Assembly: GCF_000189635.1 (NCBI RefSeq)
Contig: NW_002476172.1
Location: 80,168 to 144,167 of the forward strand
DNA length: 64,000 nucleotides
From: Tetrahymena thermophila SB210
Taxonomy: Eukaryota; Ciliophora; Oligohymenophorea; Hymenostomatida; Tetrahymenidae
Direction: 5' to 3'
In this document: positions 1-10,783 of the stretch, piece by piece
How positions within the stretch are numbered: position 1 is the first letter of the stretch
Layout of the letters: each line of letters opens with the position of its first letter
Program-made: the position numbers and the translations under genes
Notes under the pieces: model-generated
Database searches by the model: none
What the model was told of the DNA's origin: nothing
Seen by the model: only the letters and a program-made list of their open reading frames with translations

Positions 1-2158
1 TTTCAAGCAGGAAATTTTAGACCTTAATACACATTTGGGTAGGTTGGAGATGTATTTGCAGATTTTTTTATCAGAAAAGATCCTTTTGTTTACAAAATAA
101 ATAGAAGTTTTCAAAAAATTAGCTAGATTATTTCTTACATTGGAGGATTCGCTCAGATTTTTATTTTAGTTACAGCTATTTTAGGTAAAAAATATTTTAT
201 AAAAACTAAAATAAAATAAAGAGAAGTTTTTATGATTTATTAAAATAATTTTATTTAAAATAGTTAATTAGTACAATGAATATGTTTATGCAATATCATT
301 GGCTAATAAGATTTATGACTTTTAATTTTCAAGCAATGAAGGAAAAAAGAGTAAATAAACTAAATATCTATCATAAAATAATGATAATCGCAAAAGCGAC
401 GGATAATATAAGCCAAGTTTTTTTGAAAGCCTCACTAAAAAGAATTCTTTTGAGACGAAATCAAATCACAATTAGATTGCTCAAACAGACTAGCTTGATT
501 TAGAAAAGTAAGTCATCAAAAAGGATGACTAATAGGAAATGGAGATTAATATATCAAATAAAAACTAAAAAAAGATAATTAAAAGGGAAGATGATGGGTT
601 GCTACCTTTCGATGAGTTGAAAGCAATTATACTATAAAGAAAGCTATAAATTGAATAGTAATAGTAAAATTAATAGTAACAGAAATTATCTGCTTTGAAT
701 CAAAAAAAACAATTAATTAAAACCGAAGAAGATACTGTATAAGAGTAATAAGAGGTAACTATAAATTAAGTATAGATTATTGATAAGGATAAAGACTCTA
801 TAATTAAGAAAAGTGATGATATTTAACCTACATCTGAACTTAGAATACACAACGAATAGTAAATGCCTGCACATAGAATAGAATCTAAAAATTTAATGAA
901 TGAAAGCATTCATCCTGAGAGTCCTTTGGAAATTGAGAAAAGAGATTTATTTTCATTAAAAGAAATTAATACTAAAAATGAAGACAAAATAATAAATATT
1001 GAAAATACAAGACAAACTATCTAGTTAGATAAAAATGAGTTTAAAAGCAGCTTATAAGAATAGCCAAATAGCAATGTTAAATAAGTTTTAAAGATTTAAA
1101 ATTTGAACTAAGATGTGAATTCTTGCGAAAATATATTTACTTACAATTAAAACTCAAACACACCCAATAACAACTTAGCAAGAGATACCCCAAAATCTAA
1201 ATTCTTTTCATAAAATAATATTCTTTTACATGGTCTTGGATATTAAAACTAAAAGTAATTCCTCTAAAAAGAGTTTGAATTTTTGCTCAAAAAACAGTCT
1301 ACTCTTAAAATGACTTTTAAATACTTTTTATATAAACTCACCTGCCATAAGTTTTTCAAGACCGAGTAAGTTTTACTATTAGATAAAGTCAATTAATAGA
1401 TGAAAAAAGATTTGGATATATTTACGATCATCAATAGAATAAAGGAAATTGAGAAATTTAAAAAGCTATTTTTAGACAAAAACTAATAAATTCTTTTTAA
1501 TTTCTTCCCTAAACCTGTGATTTCCGTGTAAAACGAAGAATAAAATCTAACAAGGGCAGATATAGAAGAGTAATTAAAAGAAAGTAAAATGAAAGACTCT
1601 TAATAGAATGTAAGAACTCAAAGGATGAGTTAATACCAGTAAAAAAAGCTAAATATAAATATAAAAATAGCAGCAGTAGTACAAAAGGCTGCTAATAAAT
1701 TTAAAAAACCTTTAATTTCTAAGGTAAATGAATACAACACACTTAACACTTACAATATGCTCTACACTGCATATGAATAGCTTATTGCTGAAGGATAAAA
1801 CAGCAAGTAAAATATTCACTCAATAAATATTATAATTAAAATTTCATTTGTTTTTTAGGTTTAATAAAAAATTAATAGAACTTCTTGGTGACGAGTTGTC
1901 AAATATATTTGAGATCTCGACAATGTAAATTTTTTTATCAAAAGTATCTCAATTAATTTTTTAAATTTTATATAAAGGTTGGCTAACAAAGGAAAAATAA
2001 GTTAAAAGTAGAATTTTACATAAATGATACATTAAAATAAGATTTAATAATAAATCGAGTTAGCAGATTTAAATAGTAAAAGAAATATTTTCTCTGAATA
2101 AATGACTTCCTTGCCTTCAACAGAAAGAAAATTAGGGTTTTATTAAAACTAATAATGA
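1..2158 (+). CDS. Two-TM family protein, copy A (5' truncated by window edge)
   Basis: Spliced 3' part of a large ciliate-type membrane protein, read with TAA/TAG as Gln and TGA as stop. Visible exons: 1-184, 264-1806, 1859-1924, 1978-2158; phases join cleanly. The first exon ends in a membrane segment (SYIGGFAQIFILVTAIL) preceded by the family motif around DFFIRKDPFVY. The long second exon encodes a Gln-rich cytosolic tail with a conserved basic/hydrophobic block (MTFKYFLYKLTCHKFFKTEQ, then a helix rich in K/E ending near LFNFFPKPVIS). The C-terminus carries LPSTERKLG. Nearly identical to copy B at 7091-9246, including intron sequence, so a recent duplicate. The N-terminal exons lie left of position 1. 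I do not recognise a named function; the family is known to me only as putative transmembrane proteins of Tetrahymena-like ciliates. Confidence 0.85.
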
Positions 2159-4021
2159 AAAAGTAGTTAAGAATTTATATAATAAAACTATTAGTAATAA
2201 ATTTATTTTACATTTTTAAAGTTAAATTTAAATAATTTAACTTTTTTTTGAATCTTGGTTAATTAATATTGTATATAAGAATAGTTAAAATTTATGATAA
2301 CATACATAAACAAACTTACATAAATTGCATGGATTTATAATTAAAAACCCTCTTTATAAAATTATTACAGTAATATATTAATTTACCAAAATTTCACAAT
2401 TATTAATATAAAAACAAATCTTTCTATTTATATCTTTGGTTAAGTTATCCAATACAAAATATAAAAAAAAAAACTTATTTTATATATTTCAAATATATTT
2501 TTATATTTATTTATCGTTTTTTCTCTACTTTTTTATCAGTCTAAACATTTTGATACCTTATTTTCTCAATTTATCCCAGGTAACATTGGTGAAGCACAAA
2601 CCCAAGTAATTATCATTTAGTTCAATTTAAAAATTTAAATGTAAAAAAATTATTTATTTTTGAAATTATAATAAATTAAATTATTAATTAATTATAATTC
2701 TATTTAAAAAAAAATATATATAAATCAGATTTTTTAATAAATAAATAAATAAAAAATATATTTCATTATAAGTGGCATGCAAACCATGAAATTTTTGAAT
2801 GGCATTTTGCTATAATTAGGGATATTATAAATATCCCTAAAATTACAGAGCTAAAACAGAAAAATCTACTAACAACATTATTTTTATAATATTAAAGAGC
2901 ATTAACTACTAGATTTTTTTCAAATATGACTAAATAATAACTGGCCATCTCTAATTCCTACTATATTTTTAATTATATGTTTTAAATACAAATATTAAGT
3001 TTAAATAGTGAATGTTAAATTAATTTTTCTGTGATATCTCTTAATAAAACCAAATATGTAAATTAATATTTGATAATTAATTAATTATTATATTTATTTG
3101 TTCTTTTTATCCATTTATAATTAATTAATTAAATTTCATAAATTGTTATTCAATATTTTTGATAAAAAAAATGATATAATAGAATAAAAAATATTATAAA
3201 TTAGAAGAAGTAATTATTAATTTTTTTATTAAAATCCTTTAAATTTATATAAATTAATAAAAAAAGTTTGTAAGCTCTTCACTTTTATCTCATTAGGTTC
3301 TCCATATTGATCTGAGGTATATTTAATTAAAAAATATTGTTTTTATTTTAATTAAGATTTTTTGTATATTTAATTTTCAATTTATTTTAATATAATAATT
3401 TTTATAAAAGAAATCATCATCATTATTTAATGATTTTTGTTAAAACTAAAATTTTTTAGCCATCTTAGCTTAATTTTCATTTAAATTTTTAATTATTTAT
3501 TTATTTATTATTCATTTTTTATTATTTGATATTTTTTCTTAATTTTTTGCTATTAAAACTTACACTTAATAAAAGCTATTTATTTGTTTTACATTGTAAT
3601 ATTTTTAATTATAAAAGTTAATTTAAAACATTATAGATCTTTTTATTTATTTAATTTGTTTTCCTTATTCTTTTTATTATGATTTCTTATTTTTTCATTC
3701 TTTGTTAGTTTTATTAATTAATCTTATTATTTCATATTTTTTCTTCATTTTTTCCTCCTATTAGCTAGATAGAATGAAATACCTATTTAATTTATATCTT
3801 AATAACATTATAAATAAAGCTAATTTTTAGAAAGCATAACATAACTTTTTATTTTGAAAAAAATAAATTTTTAAAACCTAGGATGGAAAATTATTCATAA
3901 AAAATATTTAAAATTTTAATTTTATAAAATGTAAAAACTGGTATATAAAACTCGCTTTTTGTAAATTTGTATGGTAACCTACTCTATTTAATGATATATT
4001 TTTTCTTCAATATTTAAAAAG
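2159..4021. other. AT-rich intergenic, includes duplicated 3' flank and decayed LRR-intron sequence
   Basis: No gene is supported here. The part up to about 2620 matches the 3' flank of copy B (about 9250-9770), for example the shared stretch around TTTTCTCAA...ATTGGT at about 2563 and 9710. A near-perfect 25-bp palindrome sits at 2816-2840. From about 3540 to 3760 the sequence resembles, on the + strand, the intron bodies of the minus-strand LRR array at 10.8-16.4 kb (conserved TTTATTTGTTTT...ATATTTTTAATTATAAAA and TTATTATTTCATATTTTTTC blocks), but the exon that should precede it is not recognisable. Confidence 0.5.
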
Positions 4022-4111
4022 TTTCAATTAAATTGGTGCAAAGGGTGCATCAGGCTTAGCTTCTGCTTTAGAAAATTGCGAGAATCTCTCAAATTTGACA
4101 CTTAACCTTGA
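4022..4111 (+). CDS. Isolated single leucine-rich-repeat exon
   Basis: A 90-nt open exon bounded by ATTTAAAAAG and GTAAAAACAG, the same acceptor and donor as the minus-strand LRR array. It encodes one repeat of the form NQIGAKGASGLASALENC followed by NLSNLTLNL; both splice junctions have the same phase (codon split after two bases). It lies on the + strand, opposite to the array, with decayed array-like sequence on both sides. At 4361-4378 a second acceptor is followed by only the start of another repeat (ENSIGV) before homology ends. It is probably a remnant of an inverted copy of part of the array; whether it is expressed is unknown. Confidence 0.7.
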
Positions 4112-5610
4112 GTAAAAACAGTTTATTTGTTTTGGATTGTGATATTTTTAATTATAAAAACTAATTAAAAACAATAAAACTCTTTTTTCTTTTTCTTTTT
4201 ATTGTGCTTACTTTTTTTGTTAATTTAGCTCATCATTTTATTTTCAACTTTTACTTTTATTATTAATTAATTAATTAATCTTATTATTTCATATTATTTC
4301 TTCATTTTTTCCTTCCAATTAACAATTTAATGATATAATTTGTCTTCAATATTTAAAAAGTGAAAATTCAATTGGTGTTTAATTTAGTTAGAGGGAAAAA
4401 ATGAAAGAATTTTATTCTTATCAAAAAACATAATTAATTTTAATTAATAAACTGAACTAAAATTTCAGGAATGATAGTAGATATTTATTTATTTATTTAT
4501 TTTATATAAATAGGTTTAAAAATTCAAAAAAATTAGAATATTAAATAAAACCTAAAATAATTTTATTTAAGCATTAAAATTAAGTGTAAAGTGAAATAAT
4601 TTGAATTTAATGTTGACTTTGCATTATTTTTATTTTAATTAATTTTTACCAAATCAACAACATCTAATTAATATTCAAATCTCTTTTTATTTCTTAAACT
4701 AAATTGTAGTTCTTAAAAATATTTATTGAAAATTTTTTCAAAGACATTTTTTCCTTTAAATATACATGAATTAATAGTTGTTGATCGTATTTTTATTTTT
4801 TTCTAAGTATTTCTATTTTAAATTAAGATTTATAAATATAGTTATTAAGCTATTAAAATGTTGTTAAAAATGTTGCTATAAAGTAGCCTTTTATGAAGAA
4901 ATCTTGACTTAATATTTAAAAATATTCATGTTATTACTATGCGAGCTTACTCTTGATTAAATAATCATGCATTCTATAAGAATATTTTAAGGTTAATACT
5001 TTGCATTTACTATTTACTAGAAAAAATTAATTAAAGCTAGAATGTTTTTTTTCTTTTTATTTATATCCTATTTTTTTGATAAGATTTCTGAAATTATTAT
5101 TTAATAAATTGAATGCTAATTTTTGAATGATTGGTTTTGAATTAGATATTTTTCTTATTTGAAAAAGAAAATATCAGACGGATTAACGAAGATATTCTAT
5201 TAAGAAGTTAAAAAAATTTTAATTAGATTTTCTTGCATATTTTAAAAAAAATACACAATAGGATAAATTAATTACCTTAAATCCTCATTAATTCTCACCA
5301 GCCACCCCAAAACTTTAGGAGTACTATATGGTGAATAAATATTCAGAAAATATGGTGAAAATTTATGTTTACTGGTGATAATTTATGAGGATTTACGGTA
5401 TATCCAATATTTTTAGTATTACCAAGAAGTATACAAAATTATCAAAAAAAACTGAACTTAACTAGATCTAATTATTTTAAATTAAGTAGATTTTTTCTGG
5501 TTTATATTGATAATATTTCTTCTTACATATTATTATTAAGTATTTTTAAATACTATCCATTTAAATTATAATTTATAAAAAAAATAATTAAACTATTAAA
5601 AGAAAAGTAA
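4112..5610. other. AT-rich intergenic upstream of copy B, with a short inverted-repeat element
   Basis: No coding sequence supported. Intron-like LRR-array sequence continues to about 4320 and a truncated LRR exon start occurs at 4361. An inverted-repeat element is annotated separately at 5273-5400. The remainder is AT-rich sequence likely including the promoter of copy B. Confidence 0.5.
5273..5400. mobile_element. Short imperfect inverted-repeat element (MITE-like)
   Basis: The 29-nt arm at 5273-5301 (beginning TACCTTAAATCCTCATTAA) is the imperfect reverse complement of 5372-5400 (ending ATGAGGATTTACGGTA). The arms enclose about 70 bp that contain no reading frame. Both outer ends carry TA (TA at the left end, TA at the right end), as would be expected of a Tc1/mariner-like target duplication, but this is inference. 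The sequence is more GC-rich than its surroundings. It could instead be a simple hairpin. Confidence 0.45.
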
Positions 5611-8600
5611 ATGACAAATTATATTACAAAAACGTTTGCAAAATTTGATATTTTTGGTTCTGAGGTAGGACTGAATTATTAAAAAGATAACATATTCAAG
5701 ACAACATTTGGAGGATTTATGACTTTAGGTTTTTTTGCATTCTTAGGAGTATTCTTTTGGGAGAGCGTAATTTAAATGTTTTGTTACTTTGAAAAAAAGT
5801 AAAATTTGATATTTTTTAAAATTAGATTTTCTCATTTCTGTACAAAGGTAAATAAATAAATACTGATTTTTGATACTGCCTTTATTGTGAGTTTTTAGAA
5901 AGATCGTTTAAGAGATAAATCAAACAAAATATAAACACCAAAAAAAAATCCAAAAAGACCAATGTTAAGATTCTATATTATTATAAAAGTTTATGTTTTT
6001 AATTAAATTTGATACAGTAAACAACATTTGATTTGGGTGAAATAAACTGGAAAATATTAATTTTTTTTTCTAAGGTTACTTTCTGAAATTTAATTTAAAT
6101 TTGAGATATTTAAACTAAAAATTTACTAGTAAATTTAGCGAATTTTTAATATTATTTTATTTGATAAGAAAACGTTTTTGCCACCACGAATAAGTAGTTC
6201 TCTTCAGATCCACCTACAGTTGCTCTTAACCCAAGAAATTTTATGTTTGCTGTTTAAATTAGCTAAGATGATTTCATTTAAAGTCCCTATCTGAATATCA
6301 CTTTTGAAACAAGAGATTTTGTTACTTTTCCCAACGGAACAAGAATAAAAAAGATTGTAATTAACTATTTGCAATATTAATAAATACATATCAACTCTAA
6401 AACTAATTAAAAAAGTATCCTACTTAACTAGAACCATGTACACCAGAGCATTGGTCTTAATTGCCTAAAAATGGATTTAATTGGACAGAGGCATTCTACA
6501 AAAACGGTCTGGAACAATTTCTTTGTCCTACGTAATTATTTTAGAATTACTAAAAAATAAGCTCTTAAAAGCAAAATAATGAATAAATTAATATGTAACC
6601 TTCAAATAATATAGAAAAGATTATGAATTTATCTTAGGAGGGACATTCATTTCAAAAAACTTCTATCATTGGAGGTTTTCTGTCACTAAATGTTAAAACA
6701 ATACTCTTCCAAGCGCTCTTTGGAGGCCTACTTGCAAGAGCAATTAACAATTTGAAACATATTTCAATAAGACTCCAAATATTAGATTTAAATTATATAC
6801 TAGCAATTTCGTTATTAATGCTCTGGAAAGCAAAAATTATGTAAATAGCTATGTTGAAGATTCTCTCTTCTTTTAAATACAAAATAAAAATGTAATCAAT
6901 CAATTTATTTATTTATTTCTTTCTTTCTTTCCTCCTTTGTTTATTTATTTGAAAAACATTAAAATGAAAGAAATTTATTATGAATTATTAGTCATACATT
7001 ACATCAGATATTTACTTTAGCGAAAATGTTATCGAAACTGACCAAAGTCTGCTACCTTTTCCTAGTATATTAAATGAAACTATTGTAAATTTTCAAGCAG
7101 GAAACTTTAGACCTTAATACACATTTGGGTAGGTTGGAGATGTATTTGCAGATTTTTTTATCAGAAAAGATCCTTTTGTTTACAAGACAAATAGAAGTTT
7201 TCAAAAAATTAGCTAGATTATTTCTTACATTGGAGGATTCGCTCAGATTTTTATTTTAGTTACAGCTATTTTAGGTAAAAAATATTTTATAAAAAATAAA
7301 ATAAAGAGATGATTTATTAAAATAATTTTATTTAAAATAGTTAATTAGTACAATGAATACGTTTGTACAATATCATTGGCCAATAAAATATATGACTTTT
7401 AATTTTCAAGCAATTAAGGAAAAAAGAGTAAATAAACTTAACCTGTGTCATAAAATAATGATAATCGCAAAAGCGACGGATAATATAAGCCAAGTAGATT
7501 TGAAAGCATAACTAAAAAGAATTCTTTTGAGACGAAATCAAATCACAATTAGATTGTTCAAACAGACTAGCTTGATTTAGAAAAGTAAGGCATTAAAAAG
7601 GATGGCTAATAGAAAATGGAGATTAATATAGCTAACAAAAACTAAAAAAAGATAATTAAAAGAGAAGATGATGGGTTGCTACCTTTCGATGAGTTGAAAG
7701 CAATTATACTATTAAGAAAACTATAACTTGAATAGTAATAGTAAAATCATAAATTATCTGCTTTGAATCAAAAAAAACAATTAATTAAAACTGAAGAAGA
7801 TACTGTGTACGAGTAATAAGAGGTAACTATAAATTAAGTATAGATTATTGATAAGGATAAAGACTCAATAATTAAAAAAATTGATGATATTTAACCTACA
7901 TATGATATTAAAATTCATAACGAACACTAAGTTTCTCCTGCACATAGGATTGAATCTAAAAATATAATGAATGAAAGTATTCATCCTGATAGTCCTTTGG
8001 AAATTGAGAAAAGAGATTTATTTTCATTAAAAGACATTAATACAAAAAATGAAGATAAAATGACAAATATTGTTGAAAATACAAGACAAACTACCTAGTT
8101 AGATTAATATGAGTTTAAAAGCAGCTTTTAAGAACAGCCAAATAGTAATATTAAATAAGTTTTAAAGATTTAAACTTTGAACTAAGACGTGAATTCTTGC
8201 GAAAATATATAATTTACTTACAATTAAAATTCAAACATTATAAACACACCCAATAGCAATTTAGCAAAAGATACCCCAAAATCTAAATTCTTTTCATAAA
8301 ATAATATTCTCTTGCATGGTCTTGGATTTTAAAACTAAAAGTAATTCCTCTAAAAAGAGTTTGAATTTTTGCTCAGAAAGCAATCTACTCTTAAAATGAC
8401 TTTTAAATACTTTTTATATAAACTTACATGCCAAAAGTTTTTCAAGACCGAATAAGTTTTACTATTAGATAAAGTCAATTAATAGATGAAAAAAGATTTG
8501 GATATATTTACAATCGTCAATAGAATAAAGGAAATTGAGAAATTTAAAAAGCTATTTTTAGACAAAAACTAATAAATTCTTTTTAATTTCTTCCCTAAAC

Positions 8601-9246
8601 CTGTGATTTCTGTGTAAAACGAAGAAGAAAATCTAACAAGGGCAGATATAGAAGAATAATTAAAAGAAAGTAAAATGAAAGACTCTTAATAGAATGTAAG
8701 AACTCATAGGATGAGTTAATACAAATAAAAAAAGCTAAATATAAGTATAAGAATAGCAGCAATAGTACAAAAGGCTGCCACTAAATTTAAAAAACCTTTA
8801 ATCTCTAAGGTAAATGAATATAAAACACTTAACACTTACAATATGCTCTACACTGCATATGAATAGCTTATTGCTGATGGATAAAACAGCTAGTAAAATA
8901 TTCACTCAATAAAATATTATAATTAAAATTTAATTTATTTTTTAGGTTGAATAAAAAATTAATAGAACTTCTTGGTGATGAGTTGTAAAATATATTTGAG
9001 ATCTCCACAATGTAAATTTTTTTATCAAAAGTATCTAAATTAATTTTTTAAATTTTATATAAAACGTTGGCTAACAAAGGAAAAGTAAATTAAAAGTAGA
9101 ATATTACATAAATGATACATTAAAATAAGATTTAATAATAAATCGAGTTAGTAGATTTAAATAACAAAAGAAAGATTTTCTCTGAATAAATAACTTCAAT
9201 ACCTTCAACTGAAAGAAAATTAGGCTCTTATTAAAGCTAATAATGA
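5611..9246 (+). CDS. Two-TM family protein, copy B (complete, last intron altered)
   Basis: Exons: 5611-5766, 5826-5847 (22-nt microexon), 6169-6356, 6416-6531, 6615-6891, 6992-7274, 7341-8892, 8946-9011, then 9066-9246. Summed length is 947 codons. The protein has a short cytosolic N-terminus (FDIFGSEVGLN motif), TM1 at about residues 38-53, an ectodomain of about 280 residues with NxT/S sites and a few Cys (EPCTPEHW, FLCPT, KCQNNTLP, RPTCKSN), TM2 near residue 335, and a Gln/Lys-rich cytosolic tail of nearly 600 residues. Both termini cytosolic is an inference from TM count. The last intron (9012-9065) has lost its AG acceptor relative to copies A, C and D (AAAACG instead of AAAGG) but is now 54 nt long and open, so retention would add 18 residues in frame. 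Topology recalls two-TM channels or ERGIC-type proteins, but no motif supports either. Confidence 0.88.
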
Positions 9247-10783
9247 ATAAATAGTTTAGAATTTATTTTATAAAACTATAAGTAATAAATTTATATTTTA
9301 TATTTTTAAAGTTAAATTTAAATAATTTAGCTTTTTTGGAATTTTGATTAATTAATATTGTCAATAAAAATAGTTAAAATTTATTTATACAAACATAAAC
9401 TTACATACATTGCATGAATTTAAAACTAAAAACCCTCTTTATAAAATTATTTGATTAAAAATTACTCTAAAAGTTCTGTTACTTTACTTAAGTAAATTTA
9501 ATTCTTAAATTTTGTTTTGTTTAATAAGTAATCTATTAATTTACCAAAATATTGAAATTATTATTATAAAAATAAATCTTTCTATCTATATTTTAGATTA
9601 AGTTATCCTATACAAAATATATAAAAATAAATCTTATTATATATAATTCGAATATATTTTTATATTTATTTGTGGTTTTTTATCAGTCTAAATATTCTTG
9701 ATACCTAATTTTCTCAAGTTATCACAGCTAATATTGGTAAAGCAAAAAACTAAGTAATTATCATCTCATAATTATTCTGTCAGTCTAACACATAAATTAC
9801 TTTTTCCAAAACCGCTTGGAAAATTTCCCAAGAAAAACTTTTGAAAAAACAATTTGATCGTTTCATTCAGTGATCTTAATCGATACATATCGATTAGAGA
9901 ATCTTTTTATGATAATTGATAATTAGAAATTAAGAGGATTTAAATATCTATGATTGAAAAAACAAACGATTGAAGTATCGATAATCGAAAAAAAGTAGGA
10001 TTTAAAAATCAATAATGAAAAATCAAGATAAAATATGAAATGAAATAATAAGAAGGGAATTAATTAATTAATAATAAAAGTGAAAGTTGAAAAATAAAAA
10101 AATAGTTAAATTAGCAATAAAGGAAATGAGAGAAAAAAAATATCAAATAAACAAATTAAAAAAGTTATATTGTTTTAAATTTATTTTATTAAAAATATCA
10201 CAATCAAATCAAATAAACTGTTTTTATCTAGATATAATAAATGGGGGCATTTATAGCCAATAAATTCGAAATTGATATTTAACATACTAACTTTTCTTCT
10301 CCAGGCATTTTACTTAGAGGGCTAGATTTTTCACTTTTTTCTAAAACATAATAAATATCTATTTTTTTTAATTATCCAATTACAAAATATATAAAATAAA
10401 ACATTTTATATTATATTATTCAAATATTTTTATTTTTATTCATCAGTTTTTCGCCACATTTTTATCACCAACAAAAACTTACTAGAAATTTAACTAATCT
10501 TTTTGATTTGATACACTTTAATATTAGTTATTAAGTTTAATTGTCTTTTTAATACCTATTAATAGGAATTAGTGTAAATAACTACAAATAAATTGAATAA
10601 AGTTTTTAAATTAAAAAATTATATTCTAAATCAATAAATAATAAAATTAGCACAATAAAAAAATAGTAAAAATAAATAAAATAAAAAGATAATAAATCTA
10701 TAGAAAGAGTTAATTATTTTTATTGCTTTAAATCTAATTTTATATTCAAAAATATCAGAATCCAAAAAGATAAACTGTTTTAC
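9247..10783. other. Intergenic: copy-B 3' flank and truncated end of LRR array repeats
   Basis: 9247-9770 is homologous to the 3' flank of copy A. About 9870-10020 contains short direct and inverted repeats of ATCGATAATCGAA type. From about 10030 to 10230 the sequence reads, on the minus strand, as an intron body of the LRR array, ending at TAAAAACAGTTTATTTG where a donor would lie but with its GT changed. On the minus strand an acceptor-like AATAG at about 10360 followed by a short phase-compatible frame ending in TGA at 10331-10333 could be the terminal exon of the LRR gene; this is speculative. Confidence 0.4.

Noticed and set aside
276..503. ATG-started open frame with the standard code
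   Set aside because: It is a shifted frame over the second visible exon of copy A, whose correct frame matches copies B-D.
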